A DNA stretch of 19,415 nucleotides, from assembly GCA_000404785.1 (NCBI GenBank), contig ASNI01000023.1, positions 14,355 to 33,769 of the forward strand, written 5' to 3'. This document shows positions 1 through 9,300 of this stretch, in pieces. The stretch is from Cloacimonetes bacterium SCGC AAA252-N17 (GTDB lineage: Bacteria > Cloacimonadota > Cloacimonadia > JGIOTU-2). Position 1 is the first letter of the stretch. Every line of letters begins with the position of its first letter. The notes below the pieces were generated by a model, which saw only the letters and a program-made list of their open reading frames with translations, searched no databases and had not been told where the DNA came from. Position numbers and translations under genes: made by a program.

Positions 1-176
1 TTAACAAATTCAAATATTTTAAAATTAAAATGATAAATTTCTCTGTGGTCTCTGCCTGCCAAGGCGTATTCCGATTTATCGGAAGAAGACTGGTGTACTC
101 TGTGGTAAAAAAAAAATCCAATACTGGTATCTGCAAAAATCTGTCCAATCTGCGTGGGTCTGCGTGCTATAATAAA
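1..176. repeat. Long intergenic direct repeat, copy A
   Basis: Nearly identical to 379-553, offset by 377-378 bp, and possibly extending beyond the left edge of the window. It is a mosaic of shorter motifs: an AT-rich start, CTCTGTGG words, the palindromic element at 54-92, then an ATCTGTCCAATCTGCGTGGG-type stretch ending in ATAATAAA. A reading frame at 30-212 runs through it, but it is repeat sequence without protein-like features. Intergenic role unknown. Confidence 0.9.
54..92. repeat. Palindromic element (GCCTGCC-AAGGCGTA / TCCG..CGGA / GAAGACTG)
   Basis: Three parts are visible: an imperfect GCCTGCC/AAGGC hairpin, a 7-bp-arm hairpin TTCCGAT-TT-ATCGGAA at 69-84, and a tail GAAGACTG. The same layout with a different hairpin core recurs at 432-470, 12328-12370 and, inside a gene, at 18919-18980. 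Unnamed repeat family, presumably mobile or spread by copying. Confidence 0.75.
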
Positions 177-250
177 GAATCTGTCTCCGTTACAAGACGC
201 CGTGACATGTAGGATACTGATGATATAATTCAATTGTAACTCAACATTCC

Positions 251-310
251 GACCTGTCGAGGTGTAGTGAAACGAAGACTGACCTGTCAAGGCGTAACGG
301 AGTGAAGACT
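251..310. repeat. Two tandem 30-bp repeats
   Basis: Two head-to-tail 30-bp units at 251-280 and 281-310, each starting GACCTGTC and ending GAAGACT. They share the GGYGTA and GAAGACT words with the palindromic element at 54-92 but lack its TCCG..CGGA hairpin, so they look like a degenerate or alternative form of it. Confidence 0.75.
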
Positions 311-322
311 GATGTTGAGATG

Positions 323-342
323 CGCAAGATTGGAATCTTGCG
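323..342. repeat. Short perfect stem-loop
   Basis: CGCAAGATT and AATCTTGCG form a 9-bp stem with a GG loop. It lies in gene-free DNA between the two long repeat copies and is not followed by a T-run on either strand, so it looks more like a REP-type palindrome than a terminator. Confidence 0.6.
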
Positions 343-378
343 TTACTTCTTTATTTAAAAAAAACTAAATAAAAATTA

Positions 379-553
379 TTAACAAATTCAAATATTTTAA
401 AATTCAAATGATAAATTTCTCTGTGTTCTCTGCCTGCCAAGGCGTATTCCGATTTATCGGAAGAAGACTGGTGTACTCTGTGGTAAAAAAATATCCAATA
501 CTTGTATCTGCGAGAATCTGTCCAATCTGTGTGGGTCTGCGTGCTATAATAAA
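379..553. repeat. Long intergenic direct repeat, copy B
   Basis: Second copy of the 1-176 repeat, with about ten substitutions and one fewer A in the A-run. It ends at the terminator of the 471-aa gene. It contains its own copy of the palindromic element at 432-470. The 200 bp between the copies hold only the tandem 30-mers and a small stem-loop, so the whole of 1-605 is without genes. Confidence 0.9.
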
Positions 554-583
554 AAACCCGGGTCCAAATAAATGAACCCGGGG
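550..583 (-). terminator. Rho-independent terminator of the 243/471-aa gene pair
   Basis: Read on the minus strand, CCCGGGT (576-582) pairs with ACCCGGG (557-563) across a 12-nt AT-rich loop, followed at once by a run of six T. It lies 23 bp past the stop of the 471-aa gene, which fits termination of that transcript. Confidence 0.85.
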
Positions 584-605
584 TAAGTTGTCTTAATAAA
601 CAAAC

Positions 606-2021
606 TTATCGAATGATCATCATTTTCTTGATGTCATTATAATTTTCAGTTTGGAGTCTGTAGAAATAAACACCTGTAGGAAGACCAGAAGCATCAAATT
701 GATATACTCCATTTTTTGCCACATCTTCGAGAATTAACTGCCCAAGAGTGTTGTAGATAGAAATATTAACAGGTTCTGATTGCAGCATACCCTTGATACC
801 ATATCTAATGGTGGTTGTGCTTGAGAAAGGGTTTGGCTGGTTGTATAGCTGATTATCATCAAAATCATCTTCAAATCCACCATGTCCGATCTCGGGAGTG
901 TATTCTATTGAACCATACTCATTGCTACTACCACCCAGGTTAACACATTCAAGCCAGTAATAATAGGTAGTTTCATAGATCAATTGATCTAGATCCTGAA
1001 ACTCATAATCATTAGGGTATGATGTTGTACCATGTCCCGGAATATGATTCATATTTAATTTAACTGATGTACCATATTCATCCTCAGTATTACGATAGAT
1101 ATTAAAGCCAATAACATCTGTTTCACTTGCAGTTACCCATCTGATCAAAGTGTAGCTATCCATAAAGGTTGCTGTGAATGCTGAAAGCTCAACAGGTAGG
1201 GTAGAACCAAGAACAGTAATTACATTTGAATTACCACTCGTTCCACTAGCATTATATGCACGTAAACGGTAATAATGATCAATTGCACTCCCAACTGTTA
1301 CAGAATAAGTAACTACATTTCCTACATCAAAATTATTGTATGCTGGTACAAAGGCAGTGAAAGCGGCATCTGTTGCTACATCAAGATAATATCCAGTGGC
1401 TCCTGTACTTGCATTCCAATTTGCAAAGAATGTTAGTGTGAAGTCTGTCGTAGCTGCAGTTGCTACTGGAGGATCCGGAGCAACACCACCAAAAGGAATC
1501 CATTCAGTAATACCATCATACCAAACAGGAATGTCTTGGTCATAAGGACCACCTGAAGTAGGTGTTGTATAAGTCTGAGAAACGCAATAATGAGTTGCTA
1601 ATGCTGCATCAGCATTATTATAAACAATAAAATAGATTGTTTCACCTAAATTACATACAGGTTCTGGAGGACTTCCGGCTACATCTTCAACTATGAATGC
1701 CATTGATGCATACCATGTCCCTGGAGCACCAACCATCAAAGCACCATTTAAATGATCCTGGTAGTAGTTATTATTCAAGCACCAATTATCATCACCAGCA
1801 GGTTGTCGTGTAACAGGATCTAATCCATCAATTACTCCATCAGCACCAACAAGCATTACCTCTAATAACCAGCCATCGGGAGCAGCGGCACCATCAGGTC
1901 CAGTAAAGTAATAGAAGTTATAAACAGCATCGCCTGCCCAATATTGTTCTAATACATCCTGTGCAAAAGCAAAAGATGTAATGACCATCATTGAAGCCAT
2001 AATTATAATTATCTTTTTCAT
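606..2021 (-). CDS. Secreted Fn3 protein with type IX sorting domain
   Basis: 471 aa, specific function unknown. Residues 1-20 are a signal peptide (MKKIIII, cleavage after FAFA). Residues 21-180 are an unrecognised beta-rich domain with paired cysteines. Residues about 183-268 are Fn3-like. Residues 277-373 are the LPVELSAFTA...IRWVTASETDVIGFNIYR domain common in type IX cargo. Residues 394-471 are a FlgD-like C-terminal sorting domain (QPNPFSSTTTIRY, SIYNTLGQ, GVYFYRLQ, final KKMMIIR). By family knowledge such a protein crosses the outer membrane and stays at the surface or is released. It starts 15 bp after the stop of the upstream 243-aa gene with Shine-Dalgarno AAGGAG (2029-2034), so the two are very probably co-transcribed. 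A strong terminator follows. Confidence 0.88.
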   Translation of the reverse strand: MKKIIIIMASMMVITSFAFAQDVLEQYWAGDAVYNFYYFTGPDGAAAPDGWLLEVMLVGADGVIDGLDPVTRQPAGDDNWCLNNNYYQDHLNGALMVGAPGTWYASMAFIVEDVAGSPPEPVCNLGETIYFIVYNNADAALATHYCVSQTYTTPTSGGPYDQDIPVWYDGITEWIPFGGVAPDPPVATAATTDFTLTFFANWNASTGATGYYLDVATDAAFTAFVPAYNNFDVGNVVTYSVTVGSAIDHYYRLRAYNASGTSGNSNVITVLGSTLPVELSAFTATFMDSYTLIRWVTASETDVIGFNIYRNTEDEYGTSVKLNMNHIPGHGTTSYPNDYEFQDLDQLIYETTYYYWLECVNLGGSSNEYGSIEYTPEIGHGGFEDDFDDNQLYNQPNPFSSTTTIRYGIKGMLQSEPVNISIYNTLGQLILEDVAKNGVYQFDASGLPTGVYFYRLQTENYNDIKKMMIIR

Positions 2022-2036
2022 TTTAATTCTCCTTTC

Positions 2037-2768
2037 TTATTTAAAGTTAACTGGTTTAGTTACTTTGTCAATTTTTACTTTACTTCCAACTTTTGTGCCC
2101 TTTGGAGGGTCATAAATCCAGGTAAATGCAGTATTTTTTACCTGAATATTGTATGCATGACCAGGAGTTAAGTTTGTAAATCCAACCCAACTACTTGTGT
2201 TAGTATTATAGTAAGAAGTTTGCCCATTATTCAGATCCCAAATCTTATCAGAATTGAATGCCAATCCACCAGTAAATCCTGATGATAATAGATCACAATC
2301 ATCAAGATGAGGGGTTCCAGCTTCTCGTACACCCACTGGGTTAAATCCCAATGCCATCAATCCATAATTAACAGATGATTGGTCAACCTCTCCAGCAAGA
2401 TATACATCTGTACTATCATGCTTATTTTGAATATAATACGCATTACCCAATGTAAAACCTGAATCAGCCAACGTTCCTGTCCACACATTACCAACTTGAT
2501 TTAAATAAGCAGTCCAACCCGTATTTATGTCCCACAATTTATCAGCATTAAAAGCAAGTCCTGGAGTTAGTTGGACACCAATAATATCATCAAGTTCCAT
2601 AGTTTGAGTGTGAGGAGCATTATAGAAGGTAAAGGGGAGTGCAAAGGGTGTGAAGCCTACATCGGCAACAACTTTAACAAACCCAACAGTCTCACTCGGA
2701 TCAGATTCAGTTGCAAAAGCAGTAGTAGCAAGAGCGAGTATTGCAATTATTGCAATTAATTTTTTCAT
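2037..2768 (-). CDS. Small secreted protein with two internal repeats
   Basis: 243 aa with signal peptide MKKLIAIIAILALATTAFA. The mature part is a twofold repeat. In the first half GLAFNADKLWDINTGWTAY and later GNAYYIQNKH match GLAFNSDKIWDLNNGQTSYY and GHAYNIQVKN in the second half. The pattern resembles small beta modules seen in FCB surface proteins, but I cannot name the family or a function. There is no C-terminal sorting domain, in contrast to the adjacent 471-aa partner 15 bp downstream. The start is fixed by Shine-Dalgarno GGAGG (2775-2779) six bases before the ATG and by the signal peptide. Confidence 0.85.
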   Translation of the reverse strand: MKKLIAIIAILALATTAFATESDPSETVGFVKVVADVGFTPFALPFTFYNAPHTQTMELDDIIGVQLTPGLAFNADKLWDINTGWTAYLNQVGNVWTGTLADSGFTLGNAYYIQNKHDSTDVYLAGEVDQSSVNYGLMALGFNPVGVREAGTPHLDDCDLLSSGFTGGLAFNSDKIWDLNNGQTSYYNTNTSSWVGFTNLTPGHAYNIQVKNTAFTWIYDPPKGTKVGSKVKIDKVTKPVNFK

Positions 2769-2821
2769 CTTATTCCTCCGAATAATTTTTTCTTTTTTGT
2801 TAACACATTATTTATAGTCAT

Positions 2822-2850
2822 TTTGTAAATTAACATTTCTTGAATGTCAA
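2822..2850 (-). promoter_or_regulatory. Candidate promoter of the 243/471-aa pair
   Basis: On the minus strand TTGACA (2845-2850) is followed after exactly 17 bases by TACAAA (2822-2827), 53 bp before the ATG at 2768. The -35 is perfect and the -10 is weak (4/6). Promoter preferences of this lineage are unknown to me. Confidence 0.4.
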
Positions 2851-2878
2851 ATTTTTTATCAAAATATTTTTTGACATT
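2843..2878. promoter_or_regulatory. Inverted repeat AATGTCAAA/TTTGACATT
   Basis: Nine-base perfect arms at 2843-2851 and 2870-2878 with an 18-base AT-rich spacer. It sits between the end of the 976-aa gene and the start of the 243-aa gene, and one arm overlaps the candidate -35 box. It could be an operator, or a weak AT-rich terminator of the upstream gene. There is no GC stem or T-run to favour the latter. Confidence 0.35.
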
Positions 2879-2901
2879 GGCTACAATTACTTTATTCATA
2901 A

Positions 2902-5832
2902 TTAAAATCCAGTAACTTGATAGAAGTACTTGGTTGCAGAAGCGCCGCCAATGTCAGTAAATGTTGTTGCGCCGCCGGTAGTACCTGCTAATTCAGTAAA
3001 TCCAGTATAAGGATCGGCTGAACGATAGACTTTGTAATCAGTTGCATTAGGCATTGCTTTCCAATCAAGGACAATATCATTACCGCTTTTCGTAGGTGTA
3101 AGATTTTCACAATATCCTGGTAGAGGAATATCAACATTAATCAAGGAATTGCACCAGTAGTCCATATTATGTAATTCTAATGAATCCTTAGCAGAAATTC
3201 CATAATTGAAAGCGTGGCCACTGTAATAACTAGTGCCAAGATACTTTTGTGAATTATCATCAACAAGTATGAAGTATTCGGGATGAGTAGCATTAACAAT
3301 TCCATCTATGAACTCACCAGTTATATGGACAAAGTAATCATCAGTAATTGCTACAGGAGTAGTAAATGGAAACTCTACCCATCCAGTTCTATGGGTTGAA
3401 GGTAGCATGATTTCTTCTTCATAAATAAGTGCACCTAAAGTAACAGAGTCTGCTGCATTATATACTTTGAAGGTTAAAGGAGCCCATTGTAGTGTGTCAG
3501 ATGGTGATGCACTTGGGATGAAACGGTTATAATTCATAAGTCGCATACCGTTTAACTGATAAACATCTTTTGAACTGAATACACCATCTCTAAATGGTGA
3601 GTAGTATGTAACAGCACCAGTACAAGTTGGAAAATACCATTGACCTTCTACTCTACTATTGTAACCTAGTTCATATTCACCTACAGGATAGATTGTAACA
3701 GGCATTGGAGGGGCATGATCATTATCCGGGTTTGTATCCCCGGAAACTCCTTCTACCCAACCATCATAATTATAAGTGCCTGCTACAGGAGTATAAAGAG
3801 GACTTCTTGTGATATCATAAATACCGTAATGATTCAAAGCCAGAGGAGATGTGCCATTAACATAATAGCCATATAGCGGAGGAGAACATCCTGCACCTTC
3901 TGGGTTAATTCGACCATTCGCTCCTGTTGCTGCATATCCAGCTTCGTGCATAATGAGTTTGGGATAAGTATTAATAGATTTGATGGGAAGTCCTACAGTG
4001 GTAGGATAAGGTACAACCGTGAAATCGCAAGCCATATCAAATTGAGGAAGATCAATTCCTGTAATAATAATATCATCAATGTATAAACCGGCGCCATGAG
4101 CATAAGAGCTATCATCTACCTGAACAGCAATTTGAAATTGAACATTTTTACCAGCCCATGGAGTGAGATTGCATGTGCCGTTGAAGATGAAACTTTTATC
4201 AACTAATTCATAACCGGTTGAAGGAGCTGGATAATCTCTGTCATAGTCATAGAAGAGACGCGTCCATGACAAATTGCCGGGATTGACAAGGAAGTTTACC
4301 TCATCATCAGCATTATCTTCAAAATAGGTCGTTTTAGAACCATCATAGACTATTACATTATCAAGGAACCAGGCGCCTTCAGATGGATAGAGCCCATCTT
4401 CGTCAGAGTAACCACCATCAGATTCAAAACGGAATCTTACGCTGACATTTTGTCCTGCATAACTATCGAGTAGTATATGTTCTGCAGTCCACGTATTATA
4501 AGCACCATCATAGGAAGCGAGAAGATCATAAGTAACAAAGTTATCACTACTTATTTCAACATTGCAGAAATCAAATCCAGGTTCTGAATCAGAACGTTTC
4601 ATAAAATCAAGGGAAATCGAGTCTTTAAGTGCTGGTAAAGCCATCACAGGGGTTTGTACCCACTGATTCCAGTTGTTACCATAACCCCAGCCACCAGACC
4701 AGCCAGCATCCACGAGTCCACACCACCAGGATTTTTCACCTGCATAATGGTTTAAGGGGTCTGTATGCCAATAATCAGTTACACCAGCATCCAGATCTGC
4801 TATCCACACTTCGTAATATTCATCAAGGGAAGTGCCTCCAGCAGTACTTCTCATAAATTCAATATTAACTTCCATACTATAGTAATATAGAGGGAAGCCG
4901 GCAGGAATCATAAATTGGGGAGAAACCAGGTAATCCTTAAACCAGCCAGTAATTTCTTCATCTACCCACCAGCAATGAGTTGGGCTGTAAGAGACAGTAT
5001 CTTTTGCAGATGGGCTATCTTCAAGATAATGCCACTTGCCGAGTTGGGAAATCCATGGGTCGGGATAGCTAACAATTGCATCTATCCAAAATTCATAGTC
5101 ACCACCCCAATCATCAATCATGTAACCCCAAGCACTAGGTCCCCAGCTTTCAATAGCACGATTTAAACCACTTTCACCATCATCTGTTACTATATTAAGT
5201 TGAGTAACTCCATATTCACCACCAATTACTGAGTAGGTAATAAAGAAATCCTCACCACAATCAAAGGAAAGTCCAGGAATAGAAGATAGGTCAACATAAT
5301 TATAGTCTCCAATTGTAATGTCAGCCCAATTAACATTAACTGAACCAAGTTCGGTTCCAGGATAGTTAGCAACACAGTCATAAACATGAACAGTTGCGCT
5401 CGGAGTTCCAACTGCACTATACCAGTAGAACCATGCACCATCCAAATCTGCAGTAGTATGATTAATAGTAAAACGAGTGCCGAATTCAGTATCTCCATAT
5501 ACATCAGGTAAAGCAAACAAGTTGCTAAAACTAACATAATACCAGAGATCACCTTCAGTTTCAAAATCATCTGCAAAAACATCAACTATTCCACCTCTCT
5601 GCACACGAGATTGCGTCGCTTCATAGTCATCATTAATAGGGGCATTTTGAAATTTTTTGATACTTTTTGGAGTAACTCCATCTGGGATAACAGGGCGAGC
5701 TTCTGCTTTTTGAATTTGGAGAGGTGTTCTTTCTGTTGGTGTTGTCGCAGTGGTTGCCTCTTTATTAGCCCACACAAAACTAACAGAAAACAGCAATAAC
5801 ATAACCATTAACAAACAAATTTTAGTTTTCAT
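2902..5832 (-). CDS. Large secreted beta-sandwich protein, no sorting domain
   Basis: 976 aa, unnamed. Residues 1-22 are a signal peptide (MKTKICLLMVMLLLFSVSFVWA). About residues 90-255 form a beta-sandwich. About 260-590 hold MAM/choice-of-anchor-J-like modules with motifs such as EGAWFLDNVIVYDG and AGLYIDDIIITG, also seen in the C-terminal parts of immune-inhibitor-A-type proteins; no peptidase motif (HExxH) is visible. About 595-710 resembles an Ig/CARDB-like region with TNPDND. The last ~65 residues are Fn3-like (IVLDWKAMPNATDYKVYR, ending FYQVTGF). There is no type IX sorting domain. It is preceded by Shine-Dalgarno AGAGG (5841-5845). Probably a surface adhesin or structural protein; an extracellular enzyme cannot be excluded. 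Confidence 0.85.
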   Translation of the reverse strand: MKTKICLLMVMLLLFSVSFVWANKEATTATTPTERTPLQIQKAEARPVIPDGVTPKSIKKFQNAPINDDYEATQSRVQRGGIVDVFADDFETEGDLWYYVSFSNLFALPDVYGDTEFGTRFTINHTTADLDGAWFYWYSAVGTPSATVHVYDCVANYPGTELGSVNVNWADITIGDYNYVDLSSIPGLSFDCGEDFFITYSVIGGEYGVTQLNIVTDDGESGLNRAIESWGPSAWGYMIDDWGGDYEFWIDAIVSYPDPWISQLGKWHYLEDSPSAKDTVSYSPTHCWWVDEEITGWFKDYLVSPQFMIPAGFPLYYYSMEVNIEFMRSTAGGTSLDEYYEVWIADLDAGVTDYWHTDPLNHYAGEKSWWCGLVDAGWSGGWGYGNNWNQWVQTPVMALPALKDSISLDFMKRSDSEPGFDFCNVEISSDNFVTYDLLASYDGAYNTWTAEHILLDSYAGQNVSVRFRFESDGGYSDEDGLYPSEGAWFLDNVIVYDGSKTTYFEDNADDEVNFLVNPGNLSWTRLFYDYDRDYPAPSTGYELVDKSFIFNGTCNLTPWAGKNVQFQIAVQVDDSSYAHGAGLYIDDIIITGIDLPQFDMACDFTVVPYPTTVGLPIKSINTYPKLIMHEAGYAATGANGRINPEGAGCSPPLYGYYVNGTSPLALNHYGIYDITRSPLYTPVAGTYNYDGWVEGVSGDTNPDNDHAPPMPVTIYPVGEYELGYNSRVEGQWYFPTCTGAVTYYSPFRDGVFSSKDVYQLNGMRLMNYNRFIPSASPSDTLQWAPLTFKVYNAADSVTLGALIYEEEIMLPSTHRTGWVEFPFTTPVAITDDYFVHITGEFIDGIVNATHPEYFILVDDNSQKYLGTSYYSGHAFNYGISAKDSLELHNMDYWCNSLINVDIPLPGYCENLTPTKSGNDIVLDWKAMPNATDYKVYRSADPYTGFTELAGTTGGATTFTDIGGASATKYFYQVTGF

Positions 5833-6084
5833 TTTGTTTACCTCTTTGTTTTGCTTTGTTTTAACATTTTTAATTTATCAAACAATGAATTAGTCATAGG
5901 CTTGATAGTTCCTAATTATTACGGTAACATCTCATTATGCATAAAATGCCTGAATACCTATCTTTGAAATTAGCATTTTTTGGTAAATAGTTTACCATCC
6001 GAATTTTAAATTTACAGATCATATCGTACCAAAAATCATTAGTGAATGAAGAGTTCACTCTACAAAAGCCAGATTGATTAACCG

Positions 6085-6186
6085 AGAAACCGTTAAAACG
6101 GTTATTGTTTTTATGTTTCGTTAACCACAAACTTAAGTTTGTGGTTAATAAGAAGATAGAAACTTTCAACCGATTCATCGGTTTCC
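6085..6186. repeat. Cluster of three palindromes (REP/BIME-like)
   Basis: Stem-loop 1 at 6088-6103 is AACCGTT-AA-AACGGTT. The centre at 6121-6148 is a perfect 28-bp palindrome with half-site TTAACCACAAACTT. Stem-loop 3 at 6168-6183 is AACCGAT-TC-ATCGGTT. The outer two share AACCG...CGGTT ends around different cores. The arrangement recalls bacterial interspersed mosaic elements; no transposase lies nearby. Confidence 0.7.
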
Positions 6187-6292
6187 AACTATTTGAGAAT
6201 TTTTCCAACATATTTTTAATCATAATTTTTTAGAGTAAACTAAATGATATTTCAGAACTTATTCTTGATATTAGCATAATATTAAAACCAAT

Positions 6293-6320
6293 CCCGAGCC
6301 GGCTAAAAAACCGGCTCGGG
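6293..6320 (-). terminator. Terminator of the 1688-aa gene
   Basis: A perfect 10-bp GC-rich stem CCCGAGCCGG/CCGGCTCGGG with an 8-nt loop, starting 9 bp after the stop codon. On the minus strand the following tract is only ATTGGTTTT, so the T-run is weak, but position and stem strength argue for termination. Confidence 0.7.
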
Positions 6321-6329
6321 TTATATTAA

Positions 6330-9300
6330 TTATTTTCTTTTCCTACTCTGATTTGAAGGATCCGTCCTTGTTGGAGCAATAACTTTCGGAGCTTGCTCAG
6401 TAATTCCAATACCATCAGAATACATTCTTTTTGGAGGATTATCACAAGTTACTCTATAGAATGTAGGTACACCTGGAATAGGAGTAATATCAAGATGATC
6501 TGCGGCAATTCCTGTTCCTTCAACAGTTATAAATGTACCATAAGGATCAGTATCACTATAAACCGTATAGGTAAGTTCAGAATGATATGTCCATGATACC
6601 GTTACATTAGATCCGGCAACAACTACGTTGATATCCTCAGGAGCATTTGGTGTTACACATGGTGTTACATTTATTTCATAATCAAATGCTATACCACCAT
6701 CTGCACCAACTAAATAAGCTGGCCACAACATTGTTGTAGGTCCTGTAATGCTTGGGAAAATCATGTTATAACCCAAGAAGGTACTAGGGCATGTAATCCA
6801 ACCGGCACCAAGACCATCTTGTCTAACGATATAATCATCACAAGCACAATCATCCATAAGTATGATCCCTACAGATGCAGGATCTGTATCAACAGCACAG
6901 ATCGTAATCTCTACATCATTACAGCCATAAGGTAATTCAATTTCATACCAGATTGTATTCCAATCTAATAATCCCGGGCAATCGATATAAGCACATTCAT
7001 TTGAACCACTACCGCTTACAGGGTAAGGACCAACGATTGGTGTTGCATTCACACAATCATCATTTGCTACAGGAGTACAACCGTCACCGGTAAGAGTTAC
7101 ATCTGTTTGACTTTTGACGGAACCTGCCCACACAACCGACAATACAGTTGAATAACCTATTTCAGCTCCGGGAGCAAATTGAACTTCAACAGTGACTGTA
7201 TCAGGTGGAATTACTCCTGGTGTATTACTGAAGTATGTACCTACGATAGTGAATTCCGGATCACCTGAAAGGGTGATAGCGCTTGCACTGTTAACAGTAA
7301 CAGTTCCCACTCCAATATTCGATAATGTGAAGACCTGAGTAGGTGTTTTATTGTATGGAACATTACCAAAGTCATACGGGCTTGGTGTAATTTCCAGTGT
7401 TGGAGGAGGAGAAACAATTACTGCAACATCATCAACATACCAGTTATCGAGGTTATAAGAATCACCATCAAATACAAAGGCGCATTGGAAATTTTCAGAT
7501 CCAACATCTGCGTTATTGACCATAATAGACTGAAATTCAGGACCAATATCGCCAACCGGATTTACATGATTAAATGAAGTAGTATTCCAGGTTACACCAC
7601 CATTGCTGGTAGTTTGCAACATTATTGTAAATGGTACATCAAACCAATCAAGAAAATGTCTAAATTCGATATTTATGCTTGTTTCACCTTGTGTATCAAT
7701 AGGTGGTGAAATTAATCTTTGCGTTGCAACAGTTCCGGGAAACCAATAAAATTTAGCTTCGGGAGCAGTTCCACCAGCGAAAGCTCCAGTGCCTTGAATC
7801 CAGTTAGTTCCGCCACTTATTGTCCAGTCTGCAGGTAACCAAGTCGCAAAGTCTTGATAATAAGGAAGACTATATGAACCGGTTGTTGTGAATGTAGATG
7901 GACCAGCCCAGGCACTTTCTTCTTTGGAAGTACCACCATCGCAATCGGCTTGAACATACCAGTCATACATCGTTGCAGAAGATAAACCTGTTAACGTATA
8001 AGGATTATCGGTTGTGTTAGAGATCATTGTACCGGTTCCCTGAACGAATCCTGCAGCACCCCATTCGATATTCCAGTTAGGTTCAGTTCCGCCAGCTGTC
8101 CAATTAAAGTTAGCACCAGTATCTGTGATAGCATCTGTATATGGGTTTGTAGGTGCAGGACAAGATGGTGTAAGCTCTAATTTCAAGTCATCAAAAGATA
8201 TATACCAGGGAGTATAATTATCACAAACTACATGAATTCCTATATAATATGTTCCTGTACTTGAAGGCACGAATGTTCCCCTGTATTCAACATAAGTAGT
8301 GTTTGTTGGACCCGAAACAGGAGTTCCTATCGCAGTAGTCATATCTCCCGATGTTTGACCAGTTCCGTATTTAACCTCAAGAGTAGTCCACCCGCTTAAA
8401 CCATCAGTAATATACCAGAACAAAAAGTCATAAGATGTTCCAACTGTTAAATCAAAAGGAACAGAAAATAACCAGTCGTCAGCATAGTAATTCGTGTAAA
8501 TATATTTTGAACCTGTTCTTGGCTGTCTGTTATAAGTTGAAGGTGCGTCAGCTGTTGTCCAGTCTCCATCTTCAGCCATACAGTCTGGAATTACGCCAGC
8601 TCCCACGCTTGCCATCCCTTCAAAACCTTCCGTCCATGGGAAAGTAGATATTGCTTCACATTTAGTTGTAAATTTCCATTCGTCACCAATTACAACGTCT
8701 TTTGCAGTATAATAGGTGGTAATCGTCCAGTAATAATCATCATTATAATCCCAGTCTGCTCCGGTGAATGTGTATGTACTTGTAGGACAATTAGCATTAT
8801 TTACTATATCTGACAGACCGGTAGCAGTTCCGATTTTGATTGTATAACCAAATGAATCTATTACATCGTCCCAATCAAATGTTTTTGCAGTAACATCAAC
8901 ATTCATAGCATTATTTGGCGGATCCGGATTTATTGCTTTTCCATCTGAAGTAGTGAAAGTATTGGGTCCTGTCCAAGTGCTATAATTACCACTACCACAA
9001 TCGGCTCGCACATACCAGGCATATTCAGTACTTATAGTTAAACCAGTTAAGTTGTGAGGATTAGTTATCGTAGAGAATGTAGGTATTCCGATTGGTGTAA
9101 ACGGTGTAGCGCCATATTCTATATCCCAGGTAGTTGCTGGAGGTGTGTTGTTTTCTGTCCAGCCCAGATATGCAGATTTAATTCCAATATCTGTTGCAGT
9201 TAAGTTTGTAGGTTCAAGATAGGAAGGAATTTCTCTTACCTGAACATTATCTACAAACAAGTCATTATCAGCATTAGATACTGTGGATTCTGCATAGAAA

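Larger units (their letters stand above)
5833..6329. other. Gene-free spacer between two giant secreted genes
   Basis: About 500 bp without a convincing gene. It holds the leader of the 976-aa gene (5833-5900), a cluster of three palindromes (6085-6186) and the terminator of the upstream giant (6293-6320). A minus frame at 5912-6223 runs straight through the palindromes and looks incidental. Confidence 0.7.

Noticed and set aside
30..212. 60-aa open frame at the left end
   Set aside because: Lies entirely in the duplicated intergenic mosaic repeat; the second copy has changes that do not preserve a protein.
5912..6223. 103-aa minus-strand open frame
   Set aside because: Its sequence is dictated by three palindromes, with no recognisable domain and no convincing ribosome binding site.
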